Of a stretch of 64,000 nt of DNA, positions 27,401 through 39,400 are shown piece after piece. A model generated the notes under the pieces. That model had not been told where the DNA came from and searched no databases. It saw nothing but the letters and a program-made list of their open reading frames with translations. Position 1 is the first letter of the stretch. The number at the start of each line of letters is the position of its first letter. Source of the DNA: Zoroaster sp. YZ-2022. Its lineage: Eukaryota; Echinodermata; Asteroidea; Forcipulatida; Zoroasteridae. Location of the stretch: contig CM055828.1 in assembly GCA_029582265.1 (NCBI GenBank), positions 29,094,618 to 29,158,617 on the forward strand. Reading direction: 5' to 3'. The translations under genes and the position numbers were made by a program.

Positions 27401-30400
27401 GGGCAAAATCAAATCAATTGAAACTAATACCCCACATGATAAGGCCATATTACCGTTGCTGCTGCATGAATGAGCCAGCAATTTTCAGTCACTGTGCTCA
27501 TCTTAAACTAGAACACTGATTCCATGGCCTGTTGAAAGTCTGCTCTGATCGTGACAATATTGCCCCTTTAGCTCGTATTGCATAACTATATGCAACACAA
27601 AATTCACAACTTGCTACAATACGCGATTCAAATTTACAATACATACCCACACAAATATTTCTGCCTGAAAAGTTTGCTTTACATAATTTTTGAATGAAAT
27701 CATTCCCTGTTCAAACTTGGAGCACCTATTTTGATGAAACTTAGTTTTATATTTTTCTGTAAAACTAAGTTTCATCAAAATAGGTGCTCCAAGTTTTTGG
27801 AAACTATGAAAACAAGTTGTTTTTGTTCTTGCGTTTTGTTTCAACTATAACTTTATCACACTCCCCGTCTGGTGTAATTTTGTATTTTGTTTCCAAAGTA
27901 TACCTCTGCTATGGTTTTGGTTTGCGGTAACACCATGTGTTTATCGCAACTATCGTGAAGCTGAGGTCCAGGTTCTGAAAAGAACCTTATCGCACAACTC
28001 GTATCTCGACTGTCGCTAAGTGAGATTATGGTTCAAGGGAGAACCAACGTCGGGGAAACTTTGGACATTGGTTCTCCCTTGAACCATAATCTCACTTAGC
28101 CACAGTTGAGATACGAGTTGCCCGATAAGGTTCTTTTCAGAACCTGTACCTCAGCTTCGCGATAGTTGAGATAAACACATGGTGTTACCGCAAACCGAAA
28201 CGATATCGATATTCCACCATGCAAAGCCTCAAATCTTATATACCTCTGCTCCTTCTTCCCTCGCCTCTTTCACATATTTCTCCACGGTGGCCCGCTGCGA
28301 TGGATCCACTACTGCTCCGACGTCGATGGATTTATCGAGTGAGTCTCCGAGACGGAGCGACATGATGCGATCACGCAGCTTACTCAACATCTTGTCTTTC
28401 ACCGTCTCTTGGACGAGCAGACGAGACCCCGCACTGCACACCTGATGAAAAAGAAGAATTATTTGTGTGTGATTTACAGTCAAAACTTCAGAACAGATGC
28501 TATAAATCCCTTCTGTGACTGCAAGGGTCAAAATCAGTCAAAATGTTGATATACTTGCCAAGGTATATCTAGTGCACTTAAAAGTCGAACACTGTCAAAC
28601 CTTACGTGTAGTAAGTACATTTACAGGTCAAAAAGAGTTGACTGTTTTTGACTGGTAAAAGCATTGTCTTGTATTGTTGAAGGCGGTCTAAACGACAGTC
28701 AAAACCAGTCAAAAATGCTCCTGTGTGCACATTTGGTTCAACAGTCAAAACAGACAGATTTTGACCACTATAGCTACTTGCCATGAAACGTTCAGCTATA
28801 GAAGGAGGGTTCAATCATCATGGGGTCCACACCAAATGTTCACTAATTGGTGATTCGTTATAGAGGTTCATGACTGTAATTGTAATACATAATAAACAAG
28901 GATCATGTTCGATATAACCAAATTTATATATGATAGTAATTTTTCTATAGGTTGGTGAAATTCCTGCGTCAGGTGATTTCTCTATACGGTGGCATTGTTC
29001 GATATTATTTATTATACATCTCTGGTAATGAAACCAAGGATTCTTCAAAAGCACACTTAAGCACTGTAGCTCGGAAGCCTGAGGAAACCTGTAAACAAGG
29101 GCGCTTGCTATGTGAACCAGAAACACAGGGGTAAACCCCTACTCTTCCACGATAAGTGTTCTGGGTTCTTTTATGTGCAGTACTTCAATAATCTAGTACA
29201 AGGGAACTATGGCTTAACCCTAACCCCCTAGCTATTGGCTAAGAACCTTCCTGAATCCGCCATAATCCAACACCATGCACAAACACTCCCACACAACTGT
29301 TGGACTGAGCTTGAATTAGGACACCCGGTCCCATGCAAAGTATCCCTGTCTGGGCTATACAGTACTGAGTCCATCAAAATACAACACCATGCAGTAACAC
29401 TACCAACCAACTGTTGGACTTAGCTGGAATTGGGACACCCGACCTCATGCAAAGTATCCCTGTCTGGGCTGTACAGTACCGAGTCCATCAAAATACAACA
29501 CCATGCAGTAACACTACCACCCAACTGTAGGACTTAGCTGGAATTGGGACACCCTGCCCCATATAAAGTATCCCTGTCTGGGCTATACAGTACTGAGTCC
29601 ATCAAAATCCAACACCATGCAGTAACACTACCATCCAATTGTTGGACTGAGCTGGAATTGGGACACCCGGCCTCATGCAAAATATCCCTGTCTGGGCTGT
29701 ACAGTACCGAGTCCATCAAAATACAACACCATGCAGTAACACTACCATCCAACTGTTGGACTGAGCTGGAATTGGGACACCCGGCCTCATGCAAAATATC
29801 CCTGTCTGGGCTGTACAGTACCGAGTCCATCAAAATACAACACCATGCAGTAACACTACCACCCAACTGTAGGAATGAGCTGGAATTGGGACACCCGGCC
29901 CCACGCAAAGTATCCCTGTCTGGGCTACACTGAGTCCATCAAAATCAAACAAACCCTGCTGATTGGAGTTTGAATGGTTTGGGGTGGTTTGGGGTAACTG
30001 AGCTGCAGTTGGTCTTTTCTATCTGATTGTGACAAAATGTTTTCCATGCCATTTGCAGGCCCCCAAGCTGGGCTGGGGGAAAGTGGTTGGTTTCGGGAAG
30101 TGCGCTTACTGTATTTCCTCAGTCAGGGTATTGGGTCCTCATACAATGATTAAAACCCAGACTCAGTCAGAGAATACTATGGTTAGCACTTATTCAAGCC
30201 TGTGGGGAGTGAGATTGCCGTGACTGCATTGCAGCAGTGCAGGGCAGACTCACCCTTCTTTCTTGATTCTCCGTCCCCCGGCCCATGCAAGGATATACAT
30301 GTATATATATCAACGTGGGAGATAAAGAAATCTAGAAAGAGTATGACCAAATACTACATCAGTGCTAAGGTTAAGACTATTTGACCTCAAGCAGTGAAAA

Positions 30401-33400
30401 TGCAGTGAAAATGAACCTAATGCCACTCTTGACATCTATTGCACTATTGCTAAAGTGAAGGATTTTGGAGGATTGAGGTTACATACTACATGCTCTTTGC
30501 TAAAGTGAAGGATTTTGAAGGATTGAGGTTACATGCGACATGCTCTTTGCTAAAGTGAAGGATTTTGGAGGATTGAGGTTACATGCGACATGCTCTTTGC
30601 TAAAGTGAAGGATTTTGGAGGATTGAGGTTACATACTACATGCTCTTTGCTAAAGTGAAGGATTTTGAAGGATTGAGGTTACATGCGACATGCTCTTTGC
30701 TAAAGTGAAGGATTTTGAAGGATTGAGGTTACATACTACATGCTCATTGCTAAAGTGAAGGATTTTGAAGGATTGAGGTTACATGCGACATGCTCTTTGC
30801 TAAAGTGAAGGATTTTGGAGGATTGAGGTTATTAGGCATACTTGCCTTTCCATGGTACATGTACAATGTACATCCATATTTGTTGTAGTGATTGCATGGT
30901 CAGTGCTTGGGTTAGTGGACACTGTTTATTGCTCCATGCATGCAGGGAGGGTCCCTGGCCATGTACATGTATCACAGATTAGAAACACATGTGTGCATAA
31001 CATGTCATGTGCTTGCTTTACTACTGAAGGATTTTGGAGGATTCAGGTTATGTGTAAGCAAATGGGTCTAGGGAGTTAGGAAGGATTCAGGTTATGTGTA
31101 AGCAAATGGGCCTAGGGAGTTAGGGTTAATACCTCAGGTCAATAGAAAACAAATAGTGCCCTCAACGGCACTTGCAAGCACAGGGAATCTCTTTGCGCAT
31201 ACCTCTCCTTGGTTGAACCAAATAGCATCAACCATGCCCTCCACGGCGGCGTCAAGATCGGCCGAGTCAAAGACAATGAACGGTGACTTGCCTCCGAGCT
31301 CAAGGGAGAGTTTCTTGCCCGTTCCTGCTGTGGCCTTCCGTAAGAGCTGCCCCACCTGGCGAGATTTAAACCATTGTTTGATTAGAAGATAATAATAATG
31401 GACATTTATATTGCGCCGGTATCCGCCAAGTTTGACGCTCATGGCGCATGAACATTATTACCCCTGTCATTGGGCCAGTTATATCATTCCTAGAATCATC
31501 TCAACTCCCTGGGGAGTATGCAACCCATGCTGCCAAATGTGCAGCGCAACGAGCTTAATCAAACACAATTACCATCTCTGCCCTCAAAGGTCCCCATTTA
31601 TACTCCTGGATGAAGAGAAGCAATTATAGTTAAAGGTCCTAGGAAATAGAAATTTTTAACAGTGAAAACAATAAAGTATACCTATTGGAACATATATTTG
31701 TCATTTGTCTATTTTATCCCCGCCCCTTTGCACCATTAAAAAAATAAATTCTGAAATTAGGGGGGCGCCACGCTCCTCCCCTACCTCCTCATTATCATAT
31801 TATAATCCGCAAATCCGTGACGTAGACCTAGGAAGGTCCAGCACTGCCTGCGATGAAGTTTCAGTCAAGTCGTACTCAAAACCACTGAAGTTGATGTGTC
31901 ATATTAGATCTTCTTTTCAGCTAAATTTAGTAGATATCCCACATTTTTGGGAAATGCCTTGTAGGTGTGTTGTTGCTGGGTGTAGCAACACCACAAAGGA
32001 AGGTGTCAGCCTTCACCGATTTCCACCAGACCCTAAATACAGGCGAATTTGACGGCGAGTGTGAAGCTGACCAGGGCGAAATGGTCAGGACCAACGGAGC
32101 ACTCTATGATATGTAGCGCTCACTTTGAGCCAACATACTTTGACCGGGGCTCCAGAGCCAGTTTGGCATGAGATTTAAAGCCATGCTGCGCCCTGATGCA
32201 GTACCAACAATATTTCCCTTAAGTCAGAAGGCCAAGAAACGTCCAGAAAGAAAAGAGTAGCTTTCTTGAAGCGAGAAAGTCTCAGGGTAAGTTGCTTTGT
32301 TTTCCGTGTAACTTACATGTGTATGTGCACCCACAAGCAATAGGCTTATTACTAACGTTAGAGGTCGATTGTTACACCGCACACCACATTAACGCTAAAA
32401 TGTCGTTTCATTGTGAAGTCACTGAAGATGTCATTGTACAATTCTTTGACAATGTTAATTATGTGTGTGATTTTTGGATCTTGTTTCAAAATCATCGAGT
32501 GCAGAATTATGTTTTGAAACGGTCATAACGACGGCTTACACAATTCACCAATGACTCCTGGCCATGTGTATCCATGCCATTGATTCGACGGGCCTTGCGC
32601 CGTTTACGGTAGAGCCTACAGTACAGATTTATCGGTGCTATACGGTCATGTTTACTATGCAACTTGGAAGTCGTGTGCACATACACTGTACATGTGTACG
32701 CGTTGCACAGTTTATGACCCTTTTTATAATCCCACGGTTTAACCATGGAGCAACTAAACACAATGGCAACATTGGTGCCTAACATTGGAGCTTAGTTTAT
32801 TCATGGTTTATTGCTCCTAGGTTCACGTCACGAACAGCGCCACCGCGTTGGGCAGCATTTGAAATTAGATGAGGCAATTTTTGTAAAAATCAAATTAAAA
32901 ATAATTAGCCCAATCCAGACATAAATTAAACGTAAAATCGTTTTTTATTCATATCAATTGATAAAATAACAAAAGAAAATAAATAAGCACAATTTGACTC
33001 TTCCTAGGACCTTTAAGTGTCTTGCTCAGGGACACAAGCACCACGGTCGCGGCCAGGATTCGAACCCACATTCCGACGACTCGGCCATCAGAACACAAGT
33101 CCGATGCACTTAACCGCTCGGCCATGGCACCCCATGAGGTTGGGATGTCAAACTCATAACCTTTGAATCAATGTACGAGTGCTAACTGAGCTAATTAGTG
33201 GTCGATTCTAATTTTCTGTTTCTTCGGGTGTTTTTCAGACTCAAAAAATTTGTGGTACAAGATCACAACTATTAGTGATGCAAAAAAGTACTTTTTGTAT
33301 AATTATAATAATAATAAAAATAATAATAATAAATCACTTCTGGAAATAACAAAAAGTAAATAGAGCCCTTTTACGTTTATTTTTTTGTCATTTAAATTTG

Positions 33401-36400
33401 TACATTGCTCTTGTTCTTGTGTGGATTAAAAGTAATTATGTGAATAAAGAGTTTAGTACTCAATATAAGTTCATTGTTGGTCAAATAATACCACCTGTAG
33501 ACCATCTAATGATTCTTCGGTCAATTATATTGTGTAATATCTCATTTGAAAGTGATTTACAAAGAAAGAAAAAGTGTATCGAATAGAAACAAAATTGCTG
33601 GAGAAAAAGCAAAACACACAAACCCTTTATAAGCAATTTTTACAATCTACAGAGTGTAAATATCGTCGCATCGGTGCAACAAGGTCGTATCATAGTCACG
33701 ACCTTGTGGCAGACATGGATTTTGCTCAGTGCAATGATGTCATATCACAGTTATGACCTTGATGCAGACATGGAAGCATGTAGGTCAACGGTCACAATGT
33801 TTGACGCAGCCAGCGGGTTTGGAGGTTATCGACAGAGTGGGTATACGGAAGAGACGGAGGAAAAGAGGTGATTATGGGTTATTTGAGGTTTTTTGTTGGT
33901 TTTTTTTGGTATGGAAGAGCGTCTTGATTCTGACTAAAAAAGCATTATAAACATTGTGCAGTTGACTTCATCACAACACATCATCGCATCAGTGCAACAA
34001 GGTCGTATCATAGTTATGACCTTGTTGCAGACATGGATTTTGCTCAGTGCAACAAGGTCATATCTTTTTTACAACGTTCCAGGATGAACACGCAAAACCT
34101 ATGGAAGAAGATATGACGTTGTTACACTCAATTGTTTTAATGTATGCAAATTTATGCACTATTGCACATACGACCTTGTTGCATTTTTTTTTGGTACGAC
34201 CTTGTTGTTCTGACTGGATGATCTTGTCTTACCTCAGTGGACCCAGTAAATGCCACCTTATCTACCCCAGGATGCATGGCAAGCTTGCTCCCGAACGCAC
34301 CGTTCCCAGTCACCACGTTGAAGACACCAGGCGGGAGTCCAGCCTCTGCGCAGATCTGCGCAAACAGAAGCGCGCTGAGACGGGTGAAGGTGGCTGGCTT
34401 GAGAACGACGGTGTTCCCCATAGCTAGGGCGGGGCAGACCTTCCACGTCATCAGCATCAGGGGGAAATTCCAAGGGACTATGGCACCCACCACACCTGGT
34501 GAGAGAAGTATGGCGCAATTACATGGTTGTAAATACATTCAATGTGAAATCCTTCCACTAAAAACACCATTGCTCTTTTGTTTGGTTTGAGGCAAGTTCC
34601 TCTTAAAATAAGTGTATACTTTTGCTAATTATCCAATTACAAAATTACTGAATTATAACCTAAAATGTACTTGATGTGAAGTTGGCCATGGTGCCATTCA
34701 GAGAAATTATTCCATCTGATGTGAAGTCATGTTTTTTAGGTTTTTTTTAGAAAACATGAAATGCATTACAAATTTTAAATAGATCACTGCCGTGATCTAT
34801 TTTCCTTATTAGAATGCAGACAAACAAATCCTTCACATGGAGGCCACTCCGTTCCACTAAATTTCCAATATGTTCTTCACCAACCTTTAAAGCACACAAG
34901 CCGCTGCCGTCCTTTCCAAGTAATCTTACAAAATCAACCCAGTGTCACCCAAGGCCACTGTAAATAAGACCATCTCCGACTACATACTCAACACACACTG
35001 AAGGCCATTACAAACCAGTCTTTAGTGGTTTTGTATAGGTGTGTGTTTAGTAATATACATCACCAGGTATAGCTAGTTGTTTGAACATCTTAGTATGGCC
35101 TGGAATGTATCAATGGGAGACCACTTTACCCTGCAATCTCAGTGGTGTGACAGTGCACAGAAGGGTAACCATAGGAGGCCACTGGCAACAGCTAATGGCT
35201 TGGAGTGGCCTGATTGGGTTGTTTTAAAAAATTGCACTGACTGTAGGAGGGTTTTGACACAGCAAATTAATCTGAATCTTTTACATGTGAACATATGTGG
35301 TAACACACATTCTCCAAATAAAGAGACCAAAAGAATCAAGTAAAGAGTAAATTTCGGCACCGACAACAATTTCATTACCGACTGACTTCCAGCCACTCAT
35401 CTCCGTGTCCATAAGCTCCGCCCACCCTGCGTGATGATAGAAATGCCGCACGACGAGTGGGATGTCACAATCGCGCGTCTCTCTGATTGGCTTGCCGTTG
35501 TCGAGGCTTTCCATGACACTTAAGAGACGTTGGTGTTTCTGCACGTGTCGTGCAATGCTGCAAAAAATTCAGTATCACTGTACATCAGAAATGTGGCTCT
35601 AACACAGTGGGGGCGAGGACACTCATGTAAGTTATGTTGAGATAAAATATGTTTTTGAGGGTAAACATAGACAAATTTAGCTTGAAGCTGTGACCTTAAA
35701 ATACTGTACTGGAGACTGCCTGTTGAGTCCCAATTCACTAACTTTTTCTTTATTCACTCCAAAAATTTATAAAAGTACATGCATTTTATTTGATTAACCC
35801 TTCTGTGACTGCAAGGGTCAAAATCAGTCAAAACGTTGATATACTTCCCAAGGTATATCTAATGCACTTAAAAGTCAAACACTGTCAAACCTTACGTGTA
35901 GTAAGTACATTTACAGGTCAAAATGAGTCGACCCTTTTTGACTGGTGAAAAGCATTGTTTGGTATTGTTCAGTGTGGTAAAAATTACAGTAAAAACCAGT
36001 AAAAAAAATGCCCCTGTGTGCACATTTGGGTCAACAGTCAAAAACAGGCCATTGACTGGTTTTGACCTATATAGCTACTTGCCACAAAAGTTCAGCTAAA
36101 GTAGGAAGGTTAATTGAGATAAAACAAGGACAAAAGCTTGGGAGTGTTGCTGAATGCAATGAAAGATCCGGTAAGATTAGATCAGTCTACTGTTTTAGAT
36201 CTGAAATCAGAGTGAATTCTATTGTATCAATGCAATTCAATGACATATCTTGAACGTTTATGATTGTGATCATGATTGTAATCATGATTGTGATTTATCC
36301 TCGATAGCAAATCCATACTTCAGATTCTGGATTCTCAAATATGACATCAAAGTTTAAGAGACTCATTTGAGATACAGGCAATCTGGAGCAGCAGACCTTG

Positions 36401-39400
36401 GATTTTGTTCTTGAAGGGACTAAGAATTCAATTTTTCCCAAGGTCAAGGGCGCTTCAAATAGAAAATTTAAATGTCTATAAGAATATATCAAGAAGTGAC
36501 CAAAGCCAAGACTGGGGGAAATGGAGGCAATACAAGGAGTATGTGCGTGGTTATCACCGATTGTCTTGTGCATGAAAATTGTACTTGAAAAGCGCAAACT
36601 TTATCAGTACAATTTACGTGTACAAGTCTATGGGGAATTACAACATGCGTCCTACGTGCACAACATTCCCTAAGCATGTTTTGCCTTTGCTGTCTTTGTG
36701 AAGTTCAAGGCCTGGGGCCAATTTCATAGAGGTTCTTAGCAAATATCTTTGCTAAGCAGTTATAAAACAGACAACCAGCCAAATACAAACATTCTATATG
36801 AAAGTTCAGCTGGTAATCAACTACATCTGCTTAGCATGTTTTTCTGGTAAGCAATTTTTATCTGCTTAGCAGCTCCATGAATTTGGCTCAATTTCACGGA
36901 GCTATTAAAAAGTAAGTATTGCTTAGCAAATTTTTCTGCTAAGCAAAGATTTGCCGCGAACCTGCCAGAGGCATATTTATAAAGATTACTTAACAATTTG
37001 GCTATTAACCCTCCTACTATTGCTGCACTTTAGTGGGAAGGTGCTGTAGAGGTCAAAACCAGTCAACTGCCTGTGTTGACTGTTAATAATAATAATAATA
37101 ATAATGTGTGGACTTATATAGCGCACGTATCCACCAACTAAGTGGTGCTCAAGGCGCATTCTTTTTTACGTGCATTACACAACACACGGGACCTACGGCT
37201 TTACGTCCCATCCGAAGGACAAAGCAATTATGGTTAAGTACCTTGCTCAAGGACACAAGTGTCACGACCGGGGCTCGAACTCACACCCTGCTGCTGGCAA
37301 CACCAGAACTTGAGTTCGGTGCACTAGACCGCTCGGCCACGACACTCCATGTGACCCAAATGTGCACACAGGGGCTTTTTTGACTGTCATTTTGACTGCC
37401 CTGAACAATACCAGACAATGCTTTTACCAGTCAAAAACAGTCGACTCATTTTGACCTGTAAATGTACTTACTACACGTAAGGTTTGACAGTGTTAGGCTT
37501 TTAAGTGCACTAGATATACCTTGGGAAGTATTTCAACATTTTGACTGATTTTGACCCTTGTAGTAGGAGTGTTAAAGCAAACTTGTGTGCTGAGGAGATC
37601 GATGAAATTGTCCCCATGACTTAGCACAGTTCCTTTCAATCTACCTGTAGAGATGTCTCGCACGGACATGGCCAGGCAACTGACTCCACGACGTGTACGC
37701 CTTGGAGGCTGCGCTGACAGCGAGTTCTACATCTTCATCTTCACCTTGGATCGTCGTGGCCAGAACATCCCCATTGGCCGGTGATTTAGTGGTATACGTG
37801 GCTCGACCTGTAGGCTTTACCCACTGGTTGTCAATGAAGTGTCCCAAACTGCGGTTATGACTCTCAAGCCATGCCTGCAGGAAATAAAAAAAATTAAAAA
37901 AAATTATGATTTCTTGTGAGGTTTAAAGATGACTCAATTATACCATTGTCTTGTAATTCTCTAAAGGGAGTGATTCTGCAGTTTTAGGGAATGTCCCTCG
38001 TGACGGGAACAGCCATTGTCCCCTAAATAAAATAAGAACAGAAATGTCACTTTTTATAATTTCATAATTACTATTGAATTTAACAAATCACATGCATAAA
38101 TTGTGGGTGGAAGAGGGTCTCTGTACTACTGAAATAGTTCCTTAACCCTCCTTACTACTACAAGGGTCAAAATCAGTCAAAATGTTGATATACTTGCCAA
38201 GGTATAACTAATGCACTTAAAATAGGGTTTTCAGGTGAAAAATTATTCCTAAACCAATATGCTCAATATTTATATCAAATTAAAGGTCTTGATGAAAGAA
38301 ATACAATGGTTTTTAAATCAAGAAAATCGGATGAGTAGCTTTTGAGGAATCCTGTTTTATTTAATCAAGTATACAGCATTCGATGAAGCCCGACTGTCCA
38401 TACACTGTGTACATCCCTAAATGGCACCAAAACCGTTGAATCAGCCTACACACACGCACAGCGTTCGTGCTCGTTTCCCTCAAGAGAGATTTTGAAAGGG
38501 TGTAAAAAAAATACACTCTCCGCTCAAAACTAAACACAATTACGGCTCAAAACTTTCACATATGATAGAAAAGAGGTGTAAAATTCATTCAGACACCGCT
38601 CTTACCTTTCAACTTGGAAGATTTCACCTCGAAAAACGGTGTTTACTTTTTATCTCTGCGTAACTTCGGTTGTAGAGTAGATATGGAGAAAGCTTGGGTA
38701 TGTAAAGGAGCCCTTTGACTTAATAGGGAAACCTGTTTTCATGTCAATCACAATGTACTCGGGTGCGGAGACAGCTCCGAAGTGGATGCCCTCAGCAGAG
38801 CGTGGCAAATTTTACGGGCCGAATGCACGCGATCTCGGAACACTTCGCGAAAGGCTGGGCGGGGCGAGAGTGGTTCATTCATAAAACCTAGGCTGCGTGC
38901 ATTCCGATTGCTATTTTATGTACATTGTTGGATAGCTGAAACTATAAGCTTTCCAATGAGCTATTACATGTAAGATTTCGACGGGTAAAAGTAGTAGAAT
39001 TTTTGAGATTAAAATTTTGATGTTTTTTGTTGCAGGCGATGCGCTGTGCATGTGGAGGGCTTCGGTCAAGCACGTACGAACTGAAAACCCTACTTAAAAG
39101 TCAACACTGCCAAACCTTACGTGTAGCAAGTACATGTACATTTACAGGTCAAAATGAGTCGATCATTTTTGACTGGTAAAAGCATTGTTTGGTACTGTTC
39201 AGTGTGGTAAAAATTACAGTACAAACCAGTCAAAAATGCCCTTGTGTGCACATTTGGGTCAACAGTCAAAACAGGCAGTTGACTGATTTTGACCTCTACA
39301 GCAACTTCCCACTAAAGTGCAGCTATAGTAGGAAGGTTAATATATGTATTCAAAGGTGAATTCTACAAAAGTACACTGTATACAATACTTTAACACGTGC

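Larger units (their letters stand above)
31388..33134 (-). mobile_element. tRNA-derived SINE split by a Kolobok-like transposon
   Basis: The 3' half is at 31388-31633 (TAA tail, GGACATTTATATTGCGCC). The tRNA-like head is at 33017-33134, with the B-box complement GATTCGAACCC and A-box complement ACCGCTCGGCC. The layout matches the uninterrupted SINE at 37084-37350. Confidence 0.8.
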
